From Rhodanobacteraceae bacterium (lineage in GTDB: Bacteria; Pseudomonadota; Gammaproteobacteria; Xanthomonadales; Rhodanobacteraceae): DNA of 64,000 nucleotides. A program made the position numbers and the translations under genes. Location: positions 1,923,001 through 1,987,000 of the forward strand of contig CP126120.1 of NCBI GenBank assembly GCA_030123585.1, read 5' to 3'. A model generated the notes under the pieces. That model was given only the letters and a program-made list of their open reading frames with translations, was not told where the DNA came from and did no database searches. This document shows positions 55,300 through 63,121 of this stretch, in pieces; position 1 is the stretch's first letter; each line of letters opens with the position of its first letter.

Positions 55300-56325
55300 A
55301 TGCCCACCACGATTGACGCCCACGCGCCCGCTTGGCGCGAGGGTCTCGAACACGAATACGCCGCGCTGATGCAGAAGCTGGAACCGCTGGTTCCATGCCT
55401 GGAACTGCCGATGCACCTGCCGTGGATCGACGCCATCAACACGCTCAAGCGCGAGCGCGGTGCGGTGATCATGGCGCACAGCTACCAGTCGCCGGAAATC
55501 TTCCACGGCGTGGCCGACGTCACCGGCGATTCGCTGGCGCTGGCGCAGGCGGCGGCCGACTGCGGGCAGGATCTGATCGTGCTGTGCGGCGTGCACTTCA
55601 TGGCCGAGAGCGCCAAGATCCTGGCGCCGCACAAGACCGTGCTGATTCCCGACCTCGAGGCCGGCTGCTCGCTGGCGTCCTCGATCACCGCCGACGACGT
55701 GCGTGCGCTGCGCGCGCAGCACCCCGGCGTGCCGGTGGTCAGCTACGTCAATACCTCGGCCGCGGTGAAGGCGGAATCCGACGCCTGCTGCACCTCGGCC
55801 AACGCCGTGCAGGTGGTCGAGGCGATGGACAGCGACAAGGTGATCTTCCTGCCCGACCGCTACCTCGGCAGCCACGTCGCCACGCAAACCGATGTCGAGT
55901 TGATCCTGTGGCACGGCCAGTGCGAGGTGCACGAGAAGTTCACCGCGGGCGAGGCGCGCCACGCGCGCGAACGCTTCAAGGCCAAGCTGGTGGCGCACCC
56001 GGAATGCCCGCCCGAAGTGCTGGCCGAAGCCGATTTCGTCGGCTCCACCAGCGCGATGGGCCGCTGGCTGGAACGCGAAAAACCCGAACGCGTCGCGCTG
56101 ATCACCGAATGCTCGATGGCCGACAACCTGCGCGCGCGCTTCCCGGCCACGCAATTCATCAAGCCCTGCAACCTGTGCCCGCACATGCAGCGCATCACGC
56201 TGGCCAACATCCATGCGGCGCTGCGCGACCTCAAGCACGTCGTCGAGGTGCCGGCCGACATCGCGGCGCGCGCGCGCCGCGCGCTGGAACGCATGCTGGC
56301 GGTGGGCCGCGCCGAGACCGTGTGA
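55300..56325 (+). CDS. nadA: Quinolinate synthase
   Basis: NadA (341 aa) condenses iminoaspartate with dihydroxyacetone phosphate to quinolinate using a [4Fe-4S] cluster. Cluster cysteines are expected at C96 (VLCGVHFMAESAK), C208 (WHGQCEVHEKF) and C290/C293 (KPCNLCPHMQRI). Other motifs are AHSYQSPEIFHGVADVTGDS and VNTSAAVKAESDACCTSANA. The start MPTTIDAH at 55300 is chosen within a longer open frame that overlaps fahA. Its stop overlaps the nadB start (TGATG), which couples the two enzymes that share the unstable intermediate. Confidence 0.95.
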   Translation: MPTTIDAHAPAWREGLEHEYAALMQKLEPLVPCLELPMHLPWIDAINTLKRERGAVIMAHSYQSPEIFHGVADVTGDSLALAQAAADCGQDLIVLCGVHFMAESAKILAPHKTVLIPDLEAGCSLASSITADDVRALRAQHPGVPVVSYVNTSAAVKAESDACCTSANAVQVVEAMDSDKVIFLPDRYLGSHVATQTDVELILWHGQCEVHEKFTAGEARHARERFKAKLVAHPECPPEVLAEADFVGSTSAMGRWLEREKPERVALITECSMADNLRARFPATQFIKPCNLCPHMQRITLANIHAALRDLKHVVEVPADIAARARRALERMLAVGRAETV

Positions 56326-57779
56326 TGCACCGGGACCCGCCGATCGTGATCGTGGGAGCGGGCGTCGCCGGCCTCGCGACGGCGCTGGCGGCCGCGCCAA
56401 GGCCGGTGCGGGTGGTGTGCCGCGAGCGCAAGGCCGGCGGCAGCGCCAGCCAGCTCGCGCAAGGCGGCATCGCCGCCGCGATCGATCCGGCCGACAGTCC
56501 TGCCCTGCACGCCGAGGACACCCTGGTCGCCGGTGCCTTCCACAACGATCCGGCCGCCGTCCGATGGCTGACCGATGCGGCGCCGGCCACGGTCGCGTGG
56601 CTGGCCGACGCGGGCGTGCCGTTCGACCGCAACGGCGACGGCCGCCTGCTGCTGGGCCGCGAGGGCGGCCACGGCTGCGCGCGCATCGTGCACGCCGGCG
56701 GCGACGCCACCGGCGCGGCGGTCGTGCGCGCGCTGTTCGCACAGGCGCAGCAGGCGGCACACATCGCATGGCACGACGGCGCGGACGCCGAGGCCTTGCT
56801 GTGGCGCGGCGGGCGCATCGCCGGCGTACGCACCCGCGATGACCAAGGCCGCGAAACGGAACTCGAGGCCGCGCACGTGGTGCTGGCGACCGGCGGCCTC
56901 GGCAGCCTGTTCGCGCGCACCAGCAATCCGCCCGGCGCAGACGGCGCGGGTCTCGCGCTGGGGCTCGCAGCGGGCGGGCGCGCACGCGACCTCGAATTCG
57001 TGCAGTTCCATCCGACGGCACTCGACCTGCCCGGCCGGCAATCGCTGCCGCTGATCACCGAAGCCCTGCGCGGCGCCGGCGCGCGCCTGCTCGATCGGCG
57101 CGGCCAGTTCCTGATGACGGGCGTCCACCCGCAGGGCGACCTCGCGCCGCGCGACGTGGTGGCGCGGCGCGTGTGGCAAGCCTGCAACGAAGGCGGCGCG
57201 TGGCTGGATGCGACGTCGGTCGAAGCATGGCCGACGCGCTTTCCCACCGTGCTGGCCGCCTGCCTCGCCAATGGCATCGATCCGCGCAGCCAGCCGATCC
57301 CGGTGACGCCCGCGGCGCACTTCCACATGGGCGGCATCGCGGCCGGCCTCGACGGCGACACCGGCATCGCGGGCCTGCACGCGGTGGGCGAAGTCGCCTG
57401 CACGGGCGTGCACGGCGCCAACCGGCTCGCCAGCAATTCCCTGCTCGAAGGCGTCGCCTGCGGACGCCGGCTCGGCTTCAGGCTCGCGAGCCTGCCCGCA
57501 GACGCGGGCGTCACCGGCGACACGCGCTGGATCGAACGCGGCGCGTCGCTGGATGCGGCCACGCTGGCCGAACTGCACCGCGTGATGTGGCACGCCGGCG
57601 GGCCGCAACGCGATGCCGCCACGCTGCGCGAAGCCCTCGACACGCTGGCAGGCTGGCAGGGCTGGCAGGCACGGCTCGGCGAAGCGATCCTGGGCGCGGC
57701 GCGGCGCCGTCGCGACAGCCTCGGCGCCCATTTCCGCAGCGACGCTGGTGCCACCGCGCTGCGCGAAGCCGCTGCCTGA
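56325..57779 (+). CDS. nadB: L-aspartate oxidase
   Basis: NadB (484 aa) oxidises L-aspartate to iminoaspartate with FAD, feeding NadA. It shows the dinucleotide motif IVIVGAGVAGLATALAA, SASQLAQGGIAAAID, LATGGLGSLFARTSNPPGAD, the active-site region FVQFHPTAL, and HFHMGGIAAGLDGDTG with GANRLASNSLLEGVACGRR. The chain is shorter than the E. coli enzyme (about 540), mainly at the C-terminal helical domain. It overlaps the nadA stop by one base. nadC is not in the window. Confidence 0.94.
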   Translation: MHRDPPIVIVGAGVAGLATALAAAPRPVRVVCRERKAGGSASQLAQGGIAAAIDPADSPALHAEDTLVAGAFHNDPAAVRWLTDAAPATVAWLADAGVPFDRNGDGRLLLGREGGHGCARIVHAGGDATGAAVVRALFAQAQQAAHIAWHDGADAEALLWRGGRIAGVRTRDDQGRETELEAAHVVLATGGLGSLFARTSNPPGADGAGLALGLAAGGRARDLEFVQFHPTALDLPGRQSLPLITEALRGAGARLLDRRGQFLMTGVHPQGDLAPRDVVARRVWQACNEGGAWLDATSVEAWPTRFPTVLAACLANGIDPRSQPIPVTPAAHFHMGGIAAGLDGDTGIAGLHAVGEVACTGVHGANRLASNSLLEGVACGRRLGFRLASLPADAGVTGDTRWIERGASLDAATLAELHRVMWHAGGPQRDAATLREALDTLAGWQGWQARLGEAILGAARRRRDSLGAHFRSDAGATALREAAA

Positions 57780-57826
57780 GCGCCTGTGCGGCATGGGTCC
57801 AGCCGGGTCTTCCGCTGCGTTAGACT

Positions 57827-57840
57827 ATGACCTGCGTCAA
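57827..57840. promoter_or_regulatory. Candidate FNR-type box upstream of fnr
   Basis: ATGACCTGCGTCAA has ATGAC and GTCAA arms around four bases, close to the TTGAT-N4-ATCAA class of Crp/Fnr sites. It lies 31 bp before the fnr ATG. The encoded regulator has the E..SR recognition residues, so self-regulation is plausible. Confidence 0.45.
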
Positions 57841-57870
57841 GATGCTCTTCGTCCCCGCGTAACCCCAACG

Positions 57871-58644
57871 ATGGAATCGCGCTTGTCCCAATCCGGCGAA
57901 TTCACACCGTCGCAGCGCCACACCGGCATTCCCGCGAACGACGGCGATGCCGAGCACTTCTGTTCGAGTTGCGCGTTCGCCGAAGCCTGTTCCATCGCGG
58001 GCTACGGCAAGGCGGAACTCCACGACCTGCATTGCCTGGTCGAACACGTGGGGCCGTTCGAACCCGGCCAGCGCATCTTCCGCTCGGGCGACGCATTCCG
58101 CGCCTTGTTCGCGGTGCGCTCGGGCATGATCAAGACCACGCTGGTGGACGCCGAAGGCCGCGAACAGGTACTGGGCTTCTACCTGCCGGGCGAACTGGTC
58201 GGGCTCGACGCGATCTACCCCGAGCACTATCCCTGCGACGCGATCGCGCTGGAAACCACGCTGTGCTGCCGCTTCTCGTTCCCCGCGATGAGCGCGCTGG
58301 CGGCGCGCCAGCCCAAGGTCCAGCAACACCTGTTCCGGCTGCTCAGCAAGGAACTCGGCTCGGCCAGCCTGCTGGCCGGCGACCATTCCGCCGACGAGCG
58401 CATGGCCGCGTTCCTGATCGACCTCGGCGACCGCTACGCGTCGCGCGGCCTGTCCGGCACGCACTTCCGGCTTAGCATGGCGCGCGCGGACATCGCCAAT
58501 TACCTGCGCCTCGCCGCCGAAACCGTCAGCCGCGTGCTCGGCCGCTTCCGCGAGCAGAACCTGATCGCGATCGAGGGCCGCAACGTCGAACTGCTCGACC
58601 CGCCGAAGTTGCGCGAGTTGGCGCGCTGCGTGCTCAACGTTTGA
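57871..58644 (+). CDS. fnr: Fnr-type oxygen-responsive transcriptional regulator
   Basis: A 257-aa Crp/Fnr regulator. The N-terminal cysteines C31, C34 and C40 (CSSCAFAEAC) and C122 (HYPCDAIALE) match the four [4Fe-4S] ligands of E. coli FNR. A cyclic-nucleotide-binding-type sensor domain, dimer helix and C-terminal helix-turn-helix (ADIANYLRLAAETVSRVLGR) follow; the recognition helix has the E-x-x-S-R set of FNR. It should switch on anaerobic genes when the cluster is intact. The ATG at 57871 gives the normal length within a longer open frame. It follows nadB by 91 bp. Confidence 0.93.
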   Translation: MESRLSQSGEFTPSQRHTGIPANDGDAEHFCSSCAFAEACSIAGYGKAELHDLHCLVEHVGPFEPGQRIFRSGDAFRALFAVRSGMIKTTLVDAEGREQVLGFYLPGELVGLDAIYPEHYPCDAIALETTLCCRFSFPAMSALAARQPKVQQHLFRLLSKELGSASLLAGDHSADERMAAFLIDLGDRYASRGLSGTHFRLSMARADIANYLRLAAETVSRVLGRFREQNLIAIEGRNVELLDPPKLRELARCVLNV

Positions 58645-58677
58645 TCGTGCGATTGTCCGTGATTGCCGCTTCGACGC

Positions 58678-58902
58678 GTAGCGTGCGCTCCGCGCACGGT
58701 TTGCCTTCCGCCGAACCACTGACGTGCGCATAGCGCACGCTACCTGCTTTACGTCATTCCGGCGCAAGCCGGAACGCGAAGGCAGGACGCCGAAGCGAAC
58801 ATCGGCGAAGCCGATGGCCCGGAGGGCGCGCCGCAGGAGCGGCGCGTAATCCATTTTTGTTTTCGCAACGGCAACGCAGATCCCGGCTTGCGCCGGGATG
58901 AC
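58678..58902. repeat. Two inverted-repeat elements between fnr and sirB2
   Basis: This 305-bp gap holds two elements. Arms at 58678-58697 and 58724-58743 (GTAGCGTGCGCTCCGCGCAC and its near-exact inverse) pair at 18 of 20 positions. Arms at 58753-58773 (GTCATTCCGGCGCAAGCCGG) and 58881-58902 are a diverged member of the GTCATTCC family. I see no gene between them. Confidence 0.82.
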
Positions 58903-58949
58903 GAGCAAGATCAACGATCGCCGAATTTCTCCCGCCACCGTGTTCTGAA

Positions 58950-59345
58950 ATGGCCGCCTGGTACCTGCAAATCCTGTGGACCCATGTCGGCTGCGTGATC
59001 GCCTCCGGCAGCCTGTTTTTCACCCGCGGCTGCATGATGCTGGCCGGCCTGCCCGCCGCCAACCACGTCGCATTGCGACGCATCTCGGTCGTGATCGATT
59101 CGCTGCTGCTGGCCGCCGCGATCGCACTGACCATGATCATCCACCAGTACCCGTTCGTGCAGGCCTGGCTCACCGTCAAGGTGGTCCTGCTGGTGGTCTA
59201 TATCGTGCTGGGCGTGTTCGCGCTCAGGCGCGGGCGCACGCGCGCGGTGCGCGGGGCGTACTTCGCCGCGGCCGTCATCGTGTTCCTGTTCATCGTGAGC
59301 GTGGCGCGCACGCACAACCCGTTCGGCGTGTTCATGCTGCTTTGA
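58950..59345 (+). CDS. SirB2 family membrane protein
   Basis: A 131-aa protein with four membrane spans (about residues 5-25, 45-62, 72-92 and 105-123). The sequence WYLQILWTHVGCVIASGSLF at the start, LRRISVVIDSLLLAAAIALT, and TVKVVLLVVYIVLGVFALRR fit the SirB2 family of small inner-membrane proteins of unknown biochemical role (the family is named from Salmonella sirB). It appears monocistronic. Confidence 0.85.
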   Translation: MAAWYLQILWTHVGCVIASGSLFFTRGCMMLAGLPAANHVALRRISVVIDSLLLAAAIALTMIIHQYPFVQAWLTVKVVLLVVYIVLGVFALRRGRTRAVRGAYFAAAVIVFLFIVSVARTHNPFGVFMLL

Positions 59346-59404
59346 TTACTCAGCAGTCAGAAGTACAGGCAACACTTGGATGTCTGAAGAACGAGCGGAT
59401 CAGG

Positions 59405-59660
59405 TCACGCTGGGTGTACGCTTGGCGAAGAGTTGGCTTGCCGGATGTGAGGCGAACGTGCGCTGCCGAACATTGCCATCCCGGATTTGGTCGCGGCCAG
59501 TTCGGAGAGCGTGGCTGGGGCAAGTACCAGCCGTAGTGGCCGGGAGACCGGTGGTGGCGAAGGAGGCATGTTGCAGTACCGGGTGGTGTCATGGATCGAT
59601 CGGTGACCCAGCACAGCCTTGCTCACGGAGTGTCGCTCAATATAGGCGTGGGCGGGGAGA
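59405..59660 (-). pseudogene. Possible remnant of a tyrosine recombinase C-terminus
   Basis: The 321-bp gap before the ABC permeases has no intact gene. On the minus strand a frame from about 59660 downward reads AYIERHSVSKAVLGHRSIHD followed by TTRYCNMPP. This resembles the last active-site block of tyrosine recombinases (LGH.SI..T..Y). No catalytic domain precedes it and the downstream residues show no family features. I take it as a possible decayed end of an integrase; the match is short and may be chance. Confidence 0.35.
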
Positions 59661-59666
59661 TGAAGG

Positions 59667-60959
59667 ATGTTTCGGTATTACCTCGAACTGGCATTGCGCA
59701 GTTTCCGGCACAACAAGGCGTTGACCGCCTTGATCGTGCTGGCGATCGGGATCGGCATCGGCGCCAGCATGACCATGCTCACTGTGCTTCACGTGATGTC
59801 CGGCGATCCGCTGCCGAGCCGCAGCGCCAAGCTGTTCTATCCGCACCTCGAACCTGGGCCGTCCAACTTTGGCGGTCCCGGGTTCGATGCGGGCGAGGAA
59901 TTTACCTGGCCAGACGCAATGAACCTGCTTCGAGCGCACCGCGCGATACGCCAGGCAATGATGGCAGGCGGCCAGGTGGCGGTGAGTCCGGGCGGTGGCC
60001 GCAAATCCTTCTTTAGCACCGGCCGTTACGTAAGCTCCGAATTTTTCGCGATGTTCGGCGCGCCATTCGTAGCCGGTACTGGCTGGACCTCGCAAGCCGG
60101 CCAGGAGCGTGCGCGGGTGGTGGTGCTGAACGGCGAACTGGCGCGCAAGCTGTTCGGAAACCAGTCGGCCGTCGGTCGAGCGGTTCACCTGCAGGGCCGC
60201 GAATTCCGCGTGATCGGGGTGCTGCACGACTGGCATCCCGAACCACTGTTCTATGGTGGCGCATCTGGCGACTGGGCTTTCAAGAGCGACGATCATTTCT
60301 TCCTGCCACTGAACACCGCTATGGATCTCAAGCTGCCAACCCTCGGCAGCGAGGCTTGTTGGGGGCCGAGCAGTCGCACCGGTGATACCTGCTCATGGTT
60401 GCAATTCTGGGTGGAACTGGATACGCCTGCGCAGGTCGCCGCGTATCGGCATTTTCTCGACGATTACTGGCGCGATCAGAAGGCCCACGGGCGTTTCCCG
60501 CAAAACGTGTCACCTGAGCTGCATGGATTGATGCAGCGTCTGCAAGCGTTGCATCTGGTGCCCTCCGACGTGAAGTTGCAGGCCTGGCTGGCGATCGGGT
60601 TTCTGGTGGTGTGCCTGTTCAACACGATTGGCCTGATGCTAGCCAAGTTCCTGCGCCGCGGTGGCGAAGTGAGCGTACGTCGCGCGATGGGGGCGACTCG
60701 GCGTGACATCTTCCTGCAGTTGGGGGTGGAAGCAGCGATCCTAGGGTTGGCGGGTGGTCTGCTGGGCTTGCTGTTCACGTGGCTCGGGCTTTGGCTGGTA
60801 CGCCAACGGCCTGACGCTTATGCCCGGCTCGCCCATCTTGACCTCGCGATGGTGCTCGGGGTTTTCGTGCTGGCGGTGGTAGCCAGCATGCTGGCTGGTC
60901 TGCTGCCCGCATGGCGTGCCTGCCGGATTCCACCCGCGTTGAAACTCAAGGTGCAGTGA
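59667..60959 (+). CDS. MacB/FtsX-type ABC transporter permease (first)
   Basis: A 430-aa permease with one N-terminal span (about 18-40), a large periplasmic MacB-like domain (VSSEFFAMFGAPFVAGTGW, GNQSAVGRAVHLQGREFRVI) and three C-terminal spans around EVSVRRAMGATRRDIFLQLG, the FtsX coupling sequence. Such proteins act with an ATPase to drive export or mechanical work on periplasmic partners. No ATPase or membrane-fusion gene is seen in the window. GGGGAG precedes the ATG. GC content and codon use look slightly less extreme than in neighbours. Confidence 0.9.
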   Translation: MFRYYLELALRSFRHNKALTALIVLAIGIGIGASMTMLTVLHVMSGDPLPSRSAKLFYPHLEPGPSNFGGPGFDAGEEFTWPDAMNLLRAHRAIRQAMMAGGQVAVSPGGGRKSFFSTGRYVSSEFFAMFGAPFVAGTGWTSQAGQERARVVVLNGELARKLFGNQSAVGRAVHLQGREFRVIGVLHDWHPEPLFYGGASGDWAFKSDDHFFLPLNTAMDLKLPTLGSEACWGPSSRTGDTCSWLQFWVELDTPAQVAAYRHFLDDYWRDQKAHGRFPQNVSPELHGLMQRLQALHLVPSDVKLQAWLAIGFLVVCLFNTIGLMLAKFLRRGGEVSVRRAMGATRRDIFLQLGVEAAILGLAGGLLGLLFTWLGLWLVRQRPDAYARLAHLDLAMVLGVFVLAVVASMLAGLLPAWRACRIPPALKLKVQ

Positions 60960-60969
60960 GGGGGCCGGG

Positions 60970-62190
60970 ATGCACCTGCACCCACTGTTGCGAAGCCTGA
61001 CTCGCCACAAACTGACCGTGGCGTTGATGCTGCTGGCGACCGCCTTGACCTGCGCGATTGTCACCAACATTGCCTCCATGGTTGTGCATCGCCTTGTGCT
61101 GCTGGATGCACCCAGCGGGATGGACGAAGACTCTCTGGTGATGTTCACCAGCGCCCGGATCAAAGCCACGGATGGCGGCCGCGCCGATCACGATTTCAAC
61201 GCGCAATACACGGCCGATCTCGTCGCGCTGCGTGGCATCCCCGGCGTGCGTTCCGACGTGGCGGTCATGGGCTTGCCGATGTGGGGCGGATACGGCATCG
61301 ACATCTCGTCCAACGCGGGCACGGTGCAAGAGCAAGGTTTTCAGGCGACCGCGTTCCCCGGCGGTCCAGGCCTGCTGCGGACACTCGGACTGAATTTGCT
61401 GGTGGGGCGGGACTTTCTCTCTTCCGAGTACGTCCCTTACAAAGCCATGAAGACAGTTTCCGCCGCGATCATTTCGCGCACGCTGGCCCAGCGCCTGTTC
61501 CAGACCGACGATGCAGTGGGTCGGCTGTTCTACACCTCGAACGGCCCCATTCGGGTAGTTGGCGTGGTCGCGCACCTGATGGGAATGAGTCCGCAACTTG
61601 GTGCCAGCGACAACGAATACGCGATGCTGTTGCCAGTGGAACCGGACGGCGATTACGTCACTTTTGTGCTGCACGCCACTCCGGCCAATCGCGGTCGTGT
61701 ATTGAACCAGGCTGTGACGCTACTGAGTCACCGCGATCCGTTGCGGGTTTTCGACAATGCCGAAACCTTCGCACAAGCGCGTGCGCAATATTTCCGTCGC
61801 GACAGTTCCATGATCGGCCTGCTGCTGGCTGCGGGCATCGGCTTGCTGATCGTGACCGCGGCGGGCATCGCGGGGCTGGCCAGTTTCTGGGTGCAGCAAC
61901 GCACCCGCAGCATCGGCATCCGCCGCGCGGTCGGCGCCACCCGCGTTGACATCCTGTGTTACTTCCATGCCGAGAATTTCCTGATAGTGACCGGTGGCGT
62001 GCTGCTCGGTTGCGTGTTGGCTTATGCCTTGAATCTGCTCCTGATGAAATACTACGCCTTGCAGGTTTTGCCGCTGGGTTATTTGCTGGTTGGTGCATTG
62101 ACGCTGTGGCTGATCGGTCAGCTTGCCGTGCTCGGTCCGGCATTGCGTGCCGCGGCCGTGCCGCCGGCGGTGGCGACGCGATCGGTGTGA
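60970..62190 (+). CDS. MacB/FtsX-type ABC transporter permease (second)
   Basis: A 406-aa permease with the same plan: N-terminal span (about 13-37), periplasmic domain (AIISRTLAQRLFQTDDAVGR, GPIRVVGVVAHLMGM) and three C-terminal spans around RSIGIRRAVGATRVDILCYF. It begins 10 bp after the first permease and is likely its heterodimer partner. In related loci, as I recall, an ATPase and an HlyD-like protein come first; they are absent here, and the DNA upstream holds a possible recombinase fragment. Confidence 0.9.
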   Translation: MHLHPLLRSLTRHKLTVALMLLATALTCAIVTNIASMVVHRLVLLDAPSGMDEDSLVMFTSARIKATDGGRADHDFNAQYTADLVALRGIPGVRSDVAVMGLPMWGGYGIDISSNAGTVQEQGFQATAFPGGPGLLRTLGLNLLVGRDFLSSEYVPYKAMKTVSAAIISRTLAQRLFQTDDAVGRLFYTSNGPIRVVGVVAHLMGMSPQLGASDNEYAMLLPVEPDGDYVTFVLHATPANRGRVLNQAVTLLSHRDPLRVFDNAETFAQARAQYFRRDSSMIGLLLAAGIGLLIVTAAGIAGLASFWVQQRTRSIGIRRAVGATRVDILCYFHAENFLIVTGGVLLGCVLAYALNLLLMKYYALQVLPLGYLLVGALTLWLIGQLAVLGPALRAAAVPPAVATRSV

Positions 62191-62416
62191 CCCCGAAGCG
62201 TGTGGAGCGCTGCTGGTCCGGGTTGCAGTGGAGTTGGCCGTCATCGCAGGGCTCGCTCGGCTGATGCAGGATCGGCCCGGCTGCGGCTTCCGGAAGTGCC
62301 GCAAGCTGCTGCGGCGCAGCCGGTCAGGACAGGAAGTCCGTTCTGGTCTGCACGGAGCCGAGACACTGCCACCCGACGCACCCTTCGCTGCGCCGCGATC
62401 AGGGACGATCGCAAAG

Positions 62417-62758
62417 TTATGCACGCGAGACGACACCATCCCGCACTTGCACCCGCACCACGGTCAATGACTGGCCACGGCAGGGGCCGCCAACGCACAG
62501 GCCGGCTTCGCGCAAGGCAAAGGTGGCGCCATGCACCGCGCAGGTCAGCTTGTCGTCCCTGACCAGGAACAGGCCGGGCGCGTAGTCCATGCGCCGTCCG
62601 GCATGCGGGCAGACGTTCAGCCATGCCTGCACCGAATTGCCGTGCCGGGTCAGCAGCAGCGGTTCGCCCTCGGGATCGGGCGGATCGACGCCCAGCACGC
62701 CGCCGTCGGGAATGTCGTCGAGGCGGCACAGGATCTCGTTGGGGGAGGCCATGTCCAT
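62417..62758 (-). CDS. Rieske [2Fe-2S] ferredoxin-like protein
   Basis: A 113-aa soluble Rieske protein. The cluster motif is C-P-H in WLNVCPHAGRRMDYAP and C-x-x-H in KLTCAVHGATF, 19 residues apart. Such proteins serve as electron carriers for oxygenases or resemble the NirD subunit; no partner is beside it. The ATG at 62758 has CAGGAG upstream; a longer frame to 62800 lacks one. It is preceded by a 226-bp gap (62191-62416) in which I see no gene. Confidence 0.88.
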   Translation of the reverse strand: MDMASPNEILCRLDDIPDGGVLGVDPPDPEGEPLLLTRHGNSVQAWLNVCPHAGRRMDYAPGLFLVRDDKLTCAVHGATFALREAGLCVGGPCRGQSLTVVRVQVRDGVVSRA

Positions 62759-62835
62759 GTACGACTCCTGGCACTTGTGGAAGACCGCGGTCGCCCGCAT
62801 GGTTGGAGTGCCATTCTGCCACGCGGGTCGAATCC

Positions 62836-63093
62836 ATGCGCGCCGCCAATCTGTACGTTTCGCTGCCCCGCCATCCCTTGCTGCGCGCGCTGGCCGTGGT
62901 CACGGGCGCCGTGCTGCTGGCCGGCCTTGCTGCCGCGGGACTGCTGATTGGCGCGGCGACGGTCGCCGTCGCGGCGCTGGTGATGCTGATCCGGCGCTGG
63001 CTGAACGCGCGCAATCCCCGCACGAGCGATCCCGGCATCATCGAAGGCGAGTTCACGGTGGTGCCGCGTTCATCGCTGCCGCGCGTGGACTGA
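62836..63093 (+). CDS. Small membrane protein of unknown function
   Basis: An 85-aa protein with two adjacent hydrophobic segments (about residues 14-35 and 38-52: ALAVVTGAVLLAGLAAAGLL, then IGAATVAVAALVMLI), followed by a basic stretch and a polar tail containing IIEGEFTVVPR. I do not recognise a family. The ATG at 62836 is chosen because it starts the hydrophobic protein; upstream sequence lies over the Rieske gene on the other strand. The methyltransferase gene follows. Confidence 0.6.
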   Translation: MRAANLYVSLPRHPLLRALAVVTGAVLLAGLAAAGLLIGAATVAVAALVMLIRRWLNARNPRTSDPGIIEGEFTVVPRSSLPRVD

Positions 63094-63121
63094 ACGCCGC
63101 CGCAAAAAACGGAGTGCGGGC

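Noticed and set aside
59380..59724. Small plus-strand open frame before the ABC permeases
   Set aside because: No ribosome-binding site or motif; it overlaps the start of the permease in another frame.
62191..62416. Possible small gene between the second permease and the Rieske gene
   Set aside because: No frame with a start, ribosome-binding site and sensible protein; only a short GC-rich hairpin is visible.
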